A DNA stretch of 18,564 nt from Candidatus Cloacimonadota bacterium (GCA_011043895.1 DRBZ01000057.1:1-18564), one strand, 5' to 3'; numbered from the stretch's first letter, positions 8,263-17,097 are shown. The notes: generated by a model from the letters alone, not told the origin. Program-made: numbers and translations.

Positions 8263-9075
8263 ATGATTGAAAATAACTGGATTCCCGAGGGAAGTAATAA
8301 GGAAAAACCATCTTTGTGTCGAATATATGATTATCTGTTGGGTGGTAATCATAATCTTGCTGTTGATCGTGAAGTGGGAGATATGTATCTCGAAATTTTT
8401 CCTACTATTAAACAAGGCGTTCAGGCAAATCGAGAATTCCTTAGACGAGTTGTTCAATATTCGTCCAAACAAGGTATTAAGCAGTTTCTCGATCTTGGTT
8501 CAGGATTTCCTGCAGTAGGGAATGTCCATAATGTTGCACAAAAAATAAACAGAGATGCCAAGATCGTGTATGTTGATATCGATCAAGGAGCAGTGTCACA
8601 TTATTTAGAAATTCTTCAAAGAAATAAAAACGCCACAGCAATTATCGGAAATTACGAGAATCCTGAAAAAATAATTGCAAATACCACAGTTCAAAAAATG
8701 CTAAATTTTTCAAAACCAATTGCCATATTATTTGTATTTGGCCCGCAATATATTACGAATGACTATCATGCATATCGAGTAGTAGATACATTAAAAAAGT
8801 CCATGACTCCCGGAAGTTATTTGGCAATATCGCACAGTTCCTGGGATGGACATTCTTTGGAAAAGGCACTTGAAATAAAGAAATTATATAAAAGATACAA
8901 CCTCGAGATTCATGCGCGAAGCAAAGATGAGGTCATGAAATTCTTTGATGATCTGGAGATGGTTCCGCCAGGTCTCGTTAACGCTAATCTTTGGAAAAGT
9001 GACAAATATAAACAATCCATATGGGATATTGAGATAGATTTTAAAATATGGGCTGGCGTGGGATTAAAGAAATAA
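8263..9075 (+). CDS. DUF574-type SAM-dependent methyltransferase
   Basis: A 270-residue protein resembling the S-adenosylmethionine methyltransferase family formerly called DUF574 (Methyltransf_19). The diagnostic N-terminus is LCRIYDYLLGGNHNLAVDRE. Then come VQANREFLRRVV, the SAM-binding motif I FLDLGSGFPAVGNVHNVAQ, the acidic strand-2 end IVYVDIDQ, and PGSYLAISHSSWDGH in the C-terminal half. The substrate is unknown. ATG 8263 is chosen because AAGGAG stands six bases upstream. The frame extends to a GTG at 8212, which lacks such a site. A TTGACA at 8174-8179 could be a -35 element, without a good -10. The gene looks intact and is monocistronic, with an inverted repeat after it. The family is best known from Actinobacteria, so its presence here is unusual. 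Confidence 0.83.
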   Translation: MIENNWIPEGSNKEKPSLCRIYDYLLGGNHNLAVDREVGDMYLEIFPTIKQGVQANREFLRRVVQYSSKQGIKQFLDLGSGFPAVGNVHNVAQKINRDAKIVYVDIDQGAVSHYLEILQRNKNATAIIGNYENPEKIIANTTVQKMLNFSKPIAILFVFGPQYITNDYHAYRVVDTLKKSMTPGSYLAISHSSWDGHSLEKALEIKKLYKRYNLEIHARSKDEVMKFFDDLEMVPPGLVNANLWKSDKYKQSIWDIEIDFKIWAGVGLKK

Positions 9076-9077
9076 AT

Positions 9078-9130
9078 TGCTTGCAATAAGCGGAAATATT
9101 TGAAATAAAAACATTGATTGCAAGCATTTT
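9078..9130 (+). terminator. Inverted repeat, possible terminator
   Basis: TGCTTGCAAT (9078-9087) and ATTGCAAGCA (9117-9126) form a perfect 10-bp stem followed by TTTT. It starts two bases after the methyltransferase stop. The 29-base loop is long for an intrinsic terminator, so a protein-binding site or another structured element is possible. Confidence 0.45.
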
Positions 9131-9258
9131 GATCAATCACTTCATAGTACAAATTCTATCATTTTCATTCGAAGGGTCTGAATAATATTGACAATAATTT
9201 TTGGAGTTACACTTTGTCCATGAGTTATGAGAATAAGTAGTGATTGAGTTTGCAAAAT

Positions 9259-10275
9259 ATGGAAAAGAACGTCTTACTTCGTACTACAATAGCAACACTG
9301 CTGGTTTGTATTATCATTGCAGGATTGATCATCTATTACATCGTACTATTAAATCCTGATTCAACACCAGCCCAATTAGATAAGATACTTATATCTACTT
9401 CTTCAAATACTCCCAATGTATTAATCTATATTGCAGAACAACATCACTATTTTGCATTTGAAGGCTTAGATGTTGATGCAGCTCCCTACGAGACACAGGA
9501 GGAAGCTTTCTCTACACTACAAAAAGGAGAATCAGAACTCTGTGTTCTAACAAATGACATCTTTGCCGAATATGCACTTTTCAGTAAAGATATGCAGATA
9601 TTGTGTACCCTTGCCAAAACTCCACGGGTAGACTTTATGGTTCATAAGGATTTCATGATACATAACATGAATACTAAAACTGTGAAAAAGGTTGGCGTAC
9701 CCGATTATCCATTAGTAGAATATTATCTGGATAGATTTATTCTTTATAATAAGTTTATCGATAATGAACTTGAGCTGAGCTACGATAGCTGTGAGAATAT
9801 CATACAGGGATTTATTAATGGCTCCTACGATGGAGCTTTGATATATGAGCCATATACCTATAGTTTCTTTACACGCCATCAAGAGCAATACATGCAAGTT
9901 CCAGGTTCTAATTCAAGATTCGTCTATTATCTTCTTGTAGCAAGAACGGAATGGGTGAACACTCATCCAGATCAAGCCGAAGGCATCCTCAGAGCGCTTG
10001 TTCGAGCTGAAGAATGGTTCAAGAAAGGTAATGAGCATACACTGCGTTATGTAGCACACACTTCGGGTGCGAGTTTGGAGCACTCAGAATTTTTGCTAAA
10101 AAGACATCAAATGCATATTATGCTTCCAAAAGAATTACTTATCGTACTGGAAGACCAGACAAGATGGCTCATTGATCAAAATGATGGTGATTTACAAATG
10201 CCGAATTATCTAAAATATATTTATTTTAAACCTCTAAAAGAAGTTAGCCCGGAAAGAGTAGAGATAGTACATTAG
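9259..10275 (+). CDS. Membrane-anchored solute-binding protein (NMT1/SsuA/ThiY-like)
   Basis: About 338 residues: one N-terminal hydrophobic segment (LLVCIIIAGLIIYYIVLL, ~11-32), then a periplasmic binding-protein fold of the nitrate/sulfonate/thiamine-precursor type. Visible family features are the IAEQHHYFAFEGLDV segment (ligand protein residue stretch after strand 1), FSTLQKGESELCVLTND, and NIIQGFINGSYDGALIYEPY in the second lobe. The end has the amphipathic helices usual for the class. There is no lipoprotein cysteine box, so it is likely held by the uncleaved helix. No ABC permease or ATPase adjoins it. It stands seven bases before a sensor kinase, so it probably works as a ligand receptor rather than a transporter component; that is inference. 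An upstream in-frame TTG (9244) is an alternative start. Neither start has a clear ribosome binding site. Confidence 0.75.
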   Translation: MEKNVLLRTTIATLLVCIIIAGLIIYYIVLLNPDSTPAQLDKILISTSSNTPNVLIYIAEQHHYFAFEGLDVDAAPYETQEEAFSTLQKGESELCVLTNDIFAEYALFSKDMQILCTLAKTPRVDFMVHKDFMIHNMNTKTVKKVGVPDYPLVEYYLDRFILYNKFIDNELELSYDSCENIIQGFINGSYDGALIYEPYTYSFFTRHQEQYMQVPGSNSRFVYYLLVARTEWVNTHPDQAEGILRALVRAEEWFKKGNEHTLRYVAHTSGASLEHSEFLLKRHQMHIMLPKELLIVLEDQTRWLIDQNDGDLQMPNYLKYIYFKPLKEVSPERVEIVH

Positions 10276-10282
10276 GATAGAA

Positions 10283-12139
10283 ATGAAAATCAAAAGAGTC
10301 ATTCTTTCTTCTTCAATTTTCACATTAATAATAATGCTTCTTGTTGCCTTACTTGTGATAGGAGCGATCATTAATCTTAATCAATCATCTAAAACAGAAG
10401 CATTATTCCGTAAGATCTTCTCACGAGTCACAGAACTGGAAATCGTAACAAATGAATATGTCATGCATCATGAAGAAAGAATGCTCCAGCAGTGGCATGT
10501 GCTGTTTCATGAGTTGGGTAACTCGATCAAAGAATTGAAGCACTCAAGCATTAAACAGGAATTACTTCAGGATTATAGAGTAGTCGGTGAAATCTTTGAT
10601 AGAATAACAAGTATTAATCTTCGCATGAGTGATATAGAACTCGAGGAAAATTCTTTAGCATTGATCAACAAACTCGAGAGGAACGAGAAGATACTCGTAC
10701 AAGAGCTTATTTTATCGTTGCAAAAAATTTATTTCCGGGTTCAGAATTTTTCCAATGAGCTTTTCGCTCAGCATCAAGCAGAACGTGGTTATTATCTTTA
10801 TGGAGTACTTCTTGCGGTACTTGTGCTTGGTATTTTTGTTATACTTCTTATTTATCGAATAAAAAAGATTATTTCTCAACCTCTCACACACCTGATAACT
10901 GGTATTAAAAAAATCGGTGCTGGAGATCTTGATTATAAAATCGGCACCTTGAAAACAGAAGAGTATTCACGAATTGCTGAAGCAGTGGATACAATGACAG
11001 AGAACCTCAAAAAAGTAACTTCTTCTCGGGATGCGCTAAACAAGGAAATGGAAGAGCGTAGAAAAATTCTGCTTGAACTAGAAAAAAGTGAGAAGCTTCT
11101 AAAGGATGCACAAAAGATAGCACATATCGGTTACTGGGTATGGGATATTGATCAGAATATATACCACTGGTCTGATGAAATATTCAGAATATTTGGTTAT
11201 GAACCAGGTGAGATCGAACCTTCGTTCCAGACATTTATTTCTATGCTGCCTGAGAAAGATAAGACTCAAATGATAAGTTTAACCAGAGGATTATTCCATT
11301 CCAAGTCAGACAAAGAATTACTCATCCAGAAACTTGGTCAATTTCAGGACTTTATGGTTAAAACAAAAGATGGAACGATAAAATATTTACAGCAACGCAT
11401 CACAGTCAAAATGAATCATAGCTTCGATGTAAGCCAGCTTTCGGGTACTATTCAGGATATTACACAGATAAAAGAAAATGAAATCCGACTAAAAGAATCT
11501 TTGAAAGAAAAAGAACTCATGCTTCAGGAGATTCATCATCGTGTTAAGAACAATATGCAGGTTGTTTCAGGATTGATTTCCATGCAGGCACATGGCATCA
11601 AGGATACAAAAATTCAGGAAATTTTTAAGTCGATACAAAACCGTATCTGTTCAATGGCAAGAGTGCATGAGGATCTTTATCAATCTGACAATTTTAGAGA
11701 TGTGGAAGTTGAGAAATATATCAGAGATCTCATCGAACACCTATATGATTCCTACAGGATCGATCAGGATAAGATATCTCTGGAGTTACATGTGAATGAT
11801 GTGGTGCTCGATATTAGGACTGCCCTCCCACTTGGTATAATTCTTAATGAGCTCATCACCAATGTTTTCAAACATGCTTATCCTGGCAGCAGCAAAGGCA
11901 AATTATACATCTTGCTTCAACAGAATAAGGATGAATATCAATTGATTGTGAAAGATGAGGGTATAGGTTTTTCACAAGAGGATTATGAAAATGCTACATC
12001 TTTGGGATTACAACTGATTCAGGGATTAGTGCAGCAAATACATGGAGAGATTGAATTCTCAGGGGTAGGAGGTGTAGAATTCAAGATAACTTTTAATGAT
12101 ATAGGGAATAAGATTATTCCAAAAATAAGGGGTGAATGA
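10283..12139 (+). CDS. Membrane sensor histidine kinase (HAMP-PAS-HisKA_2-HATPase)
   Basis: 618 residues. TM1 is at ~7-31 and TM2 at ~174-195, enclosing a helical periplasmic region of ~140 residues. HAMP follows at ~195-248 (IKKIGAGDLDYKIG), then a short coiled coil and a PAS/PAC domain (~273-398, with IGYWVWDIDQNIYHWSDEIF). The dimerisation domain is HisKA_2 type: EIHHRVKNNMQVVSGL at 417-432, with His419 (or His418) as phosphoacceptor. The ATPase domain has the N box LNELITNVFKHAYPG, the G1 box VKDEGIGF and the G2 region LGLQLIQGLVQQIHGEI, so it should be active. AGGAT lies six bases before the ATG. It starts seven bases after the binding-protein gene and its TGA overlaps the upstream extension of the response-regulator gene. 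The most likely partners are these two neighbours. Confidence 0.9.
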   Translation: MKIKRVILSSSIFTLIIMLLVALLVIGAIINLNQSSKTEALFRKIFSRVTELEIVTNEYVMHHEERMLQQWHVLFHELGNSIKELKHSSIKQELLQDYRVVGEIFDRITSINLRMSDIELEENSLALINKLERNEKILVQELILSLQKIYFRVQNFSNELFAQHQAERGYYLYGVLLAVLVLGIFVILLIYRIKKIISQPLTHLITGIKKIGAGDLDYKIGTLKTEEYSRIAEAVDTMTENLKKVTSSRDALNKEMEERRKILLELEKSEKLLKDAQKIAHIGYWVWDIDQNIYHWSDEIFRIFGYEPGEIEPSFQTFISMLPEKDKTQMISLTRGLFHSKSDKELLIQKLGQFQDFMVKTKDGTIKYLQQRITVKMNHSFDVSQLSGTIQDITQIKENEIRLKESLKEKELMLQEIHHRVKNNMQVVSGLISMQAHGIKDTKIQEIFKSIQNRICSMARVHEDLYQSDNFRDVEVEKYIRDLIEHLYDSYRIDQDKISLELHVNDVVLDIRTALPLGIILNELITNVFKHAYPGSSKGKLYILLQQNKDEYQLIVKDEGIGFSQEDYENATSLGLQLIQGLVQQIHGEIEFSGVGGVEFKITFNDIGNKIIPKIRGE

Positions 12140-12152
12140 ACAGGTGGAGATG

Positions 12153-14474
12153 ATGGATATATTAGATATCACAATTTTATATGTAGAAGATGAGGTGGTG
12201 ATCCTCAATTCTGTGGCTATGATATTAGAGAATAGAGTTAAACGAGTGTTTACAGCGCAGAATGGTGAAGAAGGCTTAAGACTATTCAATAAATTCCATC
12301 CTGATGTAGTTCTTGCAGATATCAGTATGCCAGTTATGGACGGTTTGGTTATGGCAAGAAAGATAAAAGCAATTGAACCATCGACGATCATTATCGTTCT
12401 TTCTGCATTTGATAAAAAAGAAAATCTTCTGGAAGCAATAAATGTTGGCGTGGATCGGTTCCTGCCTAAACCGTTGAATTATGATAACTTACTACGTATA
12501 ATCAACGATCTTCATTCTTCTAAAGTACTTGAACGACGTGTGGAAAAAGAGAAAGCTGCCAGAGAGATTGTCGAAGAAGAGCTTGAAAAAACAGAAAAGA
12601 AATATCAAGATCTATATGATAATGCACCGGATATGTATTTCTCAGTTTATCCCGATGGTACCGTTAAAAATGTTAATCAGTTCGGGGCTGAATATCTTGG
12701 ATATACGAAGCGAGAGTTGATAGGTTCATCGGTCTGGCAGGTAGTTCATAATGATGATCTGAAGATAGTGAAAAAGGAGTTGTCTGAGATCTTCAAAAAA
12801 CGTGAGGAATTCAGCGAGTTAGAATTCAGAAAGGTGAGGAAAGATGGTTCTATTTTACTGGTTCATGAACGCACTCAACTCATCTTTGATGACAATGGTG
12901 AAGCGCAGGAAATCCGCATCATTTGCAGAGATATCACAGATAGAAAAAGGATACAGGAAGCTCTCATAGAAAGTGAGGAGCGTTATAGATTAGTTGCTGA
13001 ACAAACCGGACAGATTGTGTATGATGTAGATGTGATAAATAAGAAAATTGAGATTGTTGGAGCAATTGAAAAAGTGCTGGGATATAAAGAAGATGAAATG
13101 TCAAGGTTAATGGATTATGGTCAAGCTCTCAAACTCATTAATCCAGACGATAAAGATCATGTAATGAAGGTGGTTGATAAAGCTGTAAAAAACAGCAGTG
13201 TATTCAATGTAGAATTCAGGATGCTAACTAAAGACAATCATTACATTTTTGTAGAAAACAATGGAGTTTGCCTGAAAGGTGAGAAAGGGGAGACGATACG
13301 TATAATAGGTACTGTTGCAGATATAACCACCCGAAAAGAAAATGAGACAAGATTACAGGAAATGCATGAGTATATAAGAAATTTGATCGAAAGCTCACTC
13401 ATTATGTTCATATCAGTAGATAATGACAGGAATATCATTGAATTCAATAGTGCAGCAGAAAAGAATTTTGGGTATAAACGTAAGGAGGTTCTCGGCAAGC
13501 ATGTAAAGATGTTGTACAGTGATGCAGATGAATGTAATAGAATTGGAGAGATCCTTGAAGAACGAGATACTTTTTATGGTGAAGTTGTAAATAAACGCAA
13601 GAATGGGGAAGAATTTATCAGCTACCTCTCAGCCGCAATTATGAGGGATTCAAAAGGAAATAAAATTGGAAGTGTGGGGAATTCAATTGATATCACAGAA
13701 TCAAAAGAAAAGGAGAGGGCACTCAGACTTAGTGAAGAAAGATATAGAAGGTTAGTTGAAACTGCCCAAAACGGATTTTCGCTTCTTGATTTAGAAGGGA
13801 ACATTGTATTTTGTAATAAGCATAAAGCAAAAATGTTCGGCTACAAGGATCCGTCTGAGCTTATTGGTATTTCTGGTGTTGATCTCGTCGCACCTGATGA
13901 TAGAGACAGGTTTGTAAGAAAACTGAAAAATATGGTTGAATCTGGCAGCGATATGATGAATGTCGAAGTAGATTTAATTAGAAAAGATGGAAGCATTTTT
14001 CCAGCAGATTTTCGAGCATCGATCGTTCATGATGACGAGGGAAATCCAAAGCAGATCATGGATACCATGACCGATCTATCGTTGAGGGCTGCGAATGAAA
14101 AAGCAATAAAAGATACAAAGGATAAAGATGTGGACATCGAATTGCTGAGAGAGCTTCCGATTGCAGTACTGGAATTTGATAAAGCAGGGCAGATTAAGTA
14201 TATCAACAAGCAGGCAGTGCTCTTGTCCGGTTATCCTGCAGAGGAGCTGTTGCTGATGAATATTGGAAAACTATTTGACGGTGACACCGCTGAGAAAAGT
14301 AGTATCAATACATATTTTGCAGATATTCTTCATAAGAAACCGAGTCCTTCTACCTGGGATGGTGCACTCAGGAAAGCGGATGGCAGTGATCTGCAGGTAG
14401 AGATCACATGGACATACAAAATGGACGAGCATGAGAGGATTGTGGGATTCATTGGAGTGGTGAGAGAAGTGTGA
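12153..14474 (+). CDS. Response regulator receiver protein with five PAS domains and no output domain
   Basis: About 773 residues from ATG 12153, chosen because AGGTGG stands five bases upstream; GTG 12132 and ATG 12150 are alternatives. The REC domain (~4-118) has the acidic pocket EDE at 12-14, phosphoacceptor Asp56 (LADISMPVMDG), Ser84 and Lys106 (LPKPL). A coiled coil (~122-145) leads into five consecutive PAS/PAC units at roughly 145-265, 273-391, 396-513, 520-640 and 655-773. Each ends in a PAC-like signature, for example IRIICRDITDRKRIQEAL or SVGNSIDITESKEKE. No HisKA/HATPase, GGDEF, EAL, HTH or phosphatase domain follows, and the stop falls right after the fifth PAS. It may signal through protein contacts, or its C-terminus may have been lost. 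The frame overlap with the kinase suggests coupled translation. Confidence 0.88.
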   Translation: MDILDITILYVEDEVVILNSVAMILENRVKRVFTAQNGEEGLRLFNKFHPDVVLADISMPVMDGLVMARKIKAIEPSTIIIVLSAFDKKENLLEAINVGVDRFLPKPLNYDNLLRIINDLHSSKVLERRVEKEKAAREIVEEELEKTEKKYQDLYDNAPDMYFSVYPDGTVKNVNQFGAEYLGYTKRELIGSSVWQVVHNDDLKIVKKELSEIFKKREEFSELEFRKVRKDGSILLVHERTQLIFDDNGEAQEIRIICRDITDRKRIQEALIESEERYRLVAEQTGQIVYDVDVINKKIEIVGAIEKVLGYKEDEMSRLMDYGQALKLINPDDKDHVMKVVDKAVKNSSVFNVEFRMLTKDNHYIFVENNGVCLKGEKGETIRIIGTVADITTRKENETRLQEMHEYIRNLIESSLIMFISVDNDRNIIEFNSAAEKNFGYKRKEVLGKHVKMLYSDADECNRIGEILEERDTFYGEVVNKRKNGEEFISYLSAAIMRDSKGNKIGSVGNSIDITESKEKERALRLSEERYRRLVETAQNGFSLLDLEGNIVFCNKHKAKMFGYKDPSELIGISGVDLVAPDDRDRFVRKLKNMVESGSDMMNVEVDLIRKDGSIFPADFRASIVHDDEGNPKQIMDTMTDLSLRAANEKAIKDTKDKDVDIELLRELPIAVLEFDKAGQIKYINKQAVLLSGYPAEELLLMNIGKLFDGDTAEKSSINTYFADILHKKPSPSTWDGALRKADGSDLQVEITWTYKMDEHERIVGFIGVVREV

Positions 14475-14576
14475 AAACAATTTTTATGTGATTCTGGATC
14501 TTGTTTGTTTAAGATCAATGTGTTTAATGCGCATGCTTCTTTATTAGAAGTATTACAAACCAATAAGGAGATTCGA

Positions 14577-15044
14577 ATGAATCAAAAAGGAAAAATCATA
14601 ATTGTTTTCATATTTGTATTCACAATGCTTGTGATCGGGACACTTTTTGCAGATGAAGCCGCCAAAGCGAAAGCTCTCGTCGAGAAAGGTGTGGTAATGG
14701 CTGTAACCAAAGGAGAAGAACCAACTCTACAAGCCATACAGAATGTAAACGGTCCTTTTATTGATGGGGATCTCTATCTTTTTGCAGGTCCGCTCGACAG
14801 GGTTACAATGACTGCGCATCCTTACAAACCCCAAATCGTGAATACCGACTTAAGCACTTTCAATGATGGACATGGCAATTTTTTGTTTTTTGATTTTGCA
14901 AAAATTGCGATCGAGGACGGTGCAGGATGGACTGAATACTGGTGGCCCAAACCAGGATCAGATGAGCTTTCACACAAGAGAACGTATGTAATGAGGGTTC
15001 CCGGGCAGGATATGTATATTGCATGTGAATATTATATGGACTAA
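14577..15044 (+). CDS. Exported single-Cache (sCache_2-like) sensor protein
   Basis: 155 residues with a signal peptide or single anchor (IIIVFIFVFTMLVIGTLFA, residues ~7-25), then one small extracytoplasmic domain. AKALVEKGVVMAVTKGEE, NGPFIDGDLYLFAGPLD, MTAHPYKPQI, GAGWTEYWWPKPGSDEL and YVMRVPGQDMYIACEYY follow the order seen in sCache_2 ligand-binding domains of chemoreceptors and kinases. Here the domain is free-standing, with no cytoplasmic module. ATG 14577 is preceded by AAGGAG with six bases spacing; the longer frame from 14505 is unlikely. It lies 102 bases after the multi-PAS regulator and before a strong terminator, so it may belong to the same signalling unit. The ligand is unknown. 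Confidence 0.8.
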   Translation: MNQKGKIIIVFIFVFTMLVIGTLFADEAAKAKALVEKGVVMAVTKGEEPTLQAIQNVNGPFIDGDLYLFAGPLDRVTMTAHPYKPQIVNTDLSTFNDGHGNFLFFDFAKIAIEDGAGWTEYWWPKPGSDELSHKRTYVMRVPGQDMYIACEYYMD

Positions 15045-15076
15045 TCTCAGATTATAAGTAAGCTTAAGTAGTAAAG

Positions 15077-15107
15077 AACCGCTGGTTATTCCAGCGGTTT
15101 TGTTTTG
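15077..15107 (+). terminator. Rho-independent terminator
   Basis: AACCGCTGG-TTATT-CCAGCGGTT is a perfect 9-bp stem with a five-base loop, followed by a T-rich tail. It closes the signalling cluster. Confidence 0.92.
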
Positions 15108-15199
15108 TGGATCAAAGTAGTTTCAAGATTCATATTGTCTTGTTAATTCTAAACAGTGGTTGCTAAATTTCTTTGAAAAAAGAAAAATTTTTTACATAT

Positions 15200-15226
15200 T
15201 TGACAAATGTTCTCTATCCCTATAAA
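15200..15226 (+). promoter_or_regulatory. Promoter of the tRNA gene
   Basis: TTGACA at 15200-15205 and TATAAA at 15221-15226 have a 15-base spacer, slightly short (17 if TAAATA is the -10). Transcription would start about 15 bases before the tRNA. The surrounding 15110-15220 holds no gene. Confidence 0.65.
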
Positions 15227-15248
15227 TATACACATCAACTTACTCAGA

Positions 15249-15323
15249 GCGGGTTTAACTCAGTGGTAGAGTGTTAGCTTCCCAAGCTAAGAGTCGCGAG
15301 TTCGAATCTCGTAACCCGCTCCA
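15249..15323 (+). tRNA. tRNA-Gly (anticodon CCC)
   Basis: A complete cloverleaf. The acceptor stem GCGGGTT pairs with AACCCGC, the D stem is ACTC/GAGT, and the anticodon stem is TTAGC/GCTAA with loop TTCCCAA (CCC at 15281-15283, reading GGG). The T stem is GCGAG/CTCGT with TTCGAAT in the loop. The discriminator is T and the 3' CCA (15321-15323) is encoded. It is single-copy here with its own promoter and no neighbouring tRNA. Confidence 0.96.
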
Positions 15324-15336
15324 TTTTAATTGAACG

Positions 15337-15372
15337 CTGATAAACTCTGATAAGGCAAATTTCCGCCGATAA
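15337..15372. repeat. Short CTGATAA-type repeats after the tRNA
   Basis: CTGATAA occurs at 15337-15343 and 15347-15353, and CCGATAA at 15366-15372. They sit in the otherwise empty 118-base gap between tRNA and amidohydrolase. They may be the remnant of a dispersed intergenic repeat; no function is evident. Confidence 0.3.
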
Positions 15373-15441
15373 ATACAAAGATTATATTCAAAACTTTTCT
15401 TAAATATTGACGATTTTATACCTTCAAATTACTTCTTCTCC

Positions 15442-17031
15442 ATGAAAATACTGTTATATAACGCAAAAGTGCTCACGCAAGACCACAATGTTCCTGTCGC
15501 AGATACGATTTACATCATTGATAATACAATTCGATTTGTGGGTTGGAATGATGAATTCAATGAAACACTCTTTGATAACATATTGAAGATCGATCTCAAA
15601 GGTAAAATTGTACTTCCTGGTTTTATAGACTGCCACACACATTTCATCAATTATGCCTTCTCAAAAAGATCAATTGACCTAACTAATGCAGATACACCTG
15701 ATGAGATAACAAAACGATTGACTCATTTCATAATAGAACATCCAGATTCAAATAAATGGATACACGGAATTGGCTGGGATAAGAATCTCTGGGAAGACCC
15801 TTCATTTTTTAATAAAGATTTTCTGGATAAGATCATTCCGAATATTCCAGTTTCACTTTCAAGTAAAGACTTGCATTCGTTTTTGTGTAATTCAAAGGCA
15901 CTTCAACTAATGAATATCACCTCTAAAACACCCGACCCTCCCGAAGGAAGTATTGGAAGAGATTCGAATGGTTCTATTAATGGATTTCTTTATGAAAAAG
16001 CTTGGAAATTTATTGATGAGGTTAGGCCGAATCCCGTTTTCAACGAACAGCTATCACTTGTTAAGAATGCGATAAATGAAGCACATCATTTTGGATTGAC
16101 AGGAATAAATTCTATGGAAGGAAAAGATGCGCTCAAAATTTTTTCATATCTCAAGAATAATAATCAACTCAAACTGCGAACCTGCTGGCACTTCCGATCT
16201 GATTTGCTGGAAGAGATGATCGATCAGGGGGTGGAATCTTATACTGGTGATGAGTGGTTCAAGTTTGGGGGGCTTAAACTCTTTATGGATGGTTCGATAG
16301 GTTCTCATACCGCATATATGTTCAATCCATATTTTGGGGATTCGGAGAATTATGGCATACTTTTTCATACTGAAGATGAATTACATGATATTGTTCTACA
16401 CGCAGCACAGCACAATATTTCTCCAACCATACATGCAATAGGGGACAAAGCAAATCACTTGGTAATCAGTTCGATTATAAAAGTAAAAAATCATCCGGAG
16501 ATACTAGATAAGGATCTTCTCTATCGTATCGAGCATGTACAATGTTGTACACCTCAGGATCAAAAACGGATCGCAGTAGAAGGTATCTATTGCTCTATGC
16601 AGCCGATTCATATTAGCTTAGATGTGAAAACTACAGAACGATTGTTGGGTAAATATGGGAAAAATTCATATCCTGTCAAATCTCTACTCGATAAAGGAGC
16701 GATTATTGGATTCGGTTCTGATGTGCCGGTAGAAACACATAATCCATTCATGGGAATATACTCTGCTCTCGAAAGAAAATATCATTGCAATCCAAATGAG
16801 AATAGCTGGATTCCCGAACAGAAAATAACAGTGCAGGAAGCAATAAAAGCATATACAATAAATGCAGCAAAAGGTATGAGAAATGATGATTATCTTGGAT
16901 CAATTACACCCGGGAAACATGCTGATCTTATTGTAATCGATGATTTTGAGAACGAACCAAACGAATTCTGGTTAGAAGCAAAACCATATATGACGATCGT
17001 GGGTGGGGAGATAGTAGTCAATAATCTATAA
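15442..17031 (+). CDS. YtcJ-like amidohydrolase
   Basis: 529 residues of the amidohydrolase superfamily, in the YtcJ/AepA-like branch. The metal-binding motif HTH is at 65-67 (LPGFIDCHTHF). Further candidate ligands are Lys279 (GGLKLFMDGSIGSHTAYM), His331 in IHAIGDKANH, His365 in RIEHVQCC and Asp427 in GFGSDVPVETHNPFMGIY. The C-terminus has the characteristic LGSITPGKHADLIVID. A metal-dependent hydrolase acting on amide or C-N bonds is expected; the natural substrate is unknown for most of this branch. No signal peptide is seen, so it is likely cytoplasmic. The ATG lacks a Shine-Dalgarno sequence (TTCTTCTCC precedes it). The 66-base gap after the gene shows no clear terminator. It appears monocistronic and complete. 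Confidence 0.9.
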   Translation: MKILLYNAKVLTQDHNVPVADTIYIIDNTIRFVGWNDEFNETLFDNILKIDLKGKIVLPGFIDCHTHFINYAFSKRSIDLTNADTPDEITKRLTHFIIEHPDSNKWIHGIGWDKNLWEDPSFFNKDFLDKIIPNIPVSLSSKDLHSFLCNSKALQLMNITSKTPDPPEGSIGRDSNGSINGFLYEKAWKFIDEVRPNPVFNEQLSLVKNAINEAHHFGLTGINSMEGKDALKIFSYLKNNNQLKLRTCWHFRSDLLEEMIDQGVESYTGDEWFKFGGLKLFMDGSIGSHTAYMFNPYFGDSENYGILFHTEDELHDIVLHAAQHNISPTIHAIGDKANHLVISSIIKVKNHPEILDKDLLYRIEHVQCCTPQDQKRIAVEGIYCSMQPIHISLDVKTTERLLGKYGKNSYPVKSLLDKGAIIGFGSDVPVETHNPFMGIYSALERKYHCNPNENSWIPEQKITVQEAIKAYTINAAKGMRNDDYLGSITPGKHADLIVIDDFENEPNEFWLEAKPYMTIVGGEIVVNNL

Positions 17032-17097
17032 CAAATTTCAAAAATTTTTCCAAAATAAATCTATTAAATAGCTGAATTTCCGAAAAAGTTCCTGTCG

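Noticed and set aside
9222..9242. Six-codon ATG-to-TAG leader peptide before the binding-protein gene
   Set aside because: Too short to judge, no regulatory codon run and no attenuator-like hairpins follow.
14505..14576. Longer start for the sCache protein
   Set aside because: It would place 24 extra residues before the signal peptide, and the AAGGAG site fits ATG 14577.
15249..17093. tRNA-Gly as the integration site of the mobile element
   Set aside because: The amidohydrolase gene (1.6 kb, host-like) separates them and no duplicate of the tRNA 3' end is seen near 17.1 kb.
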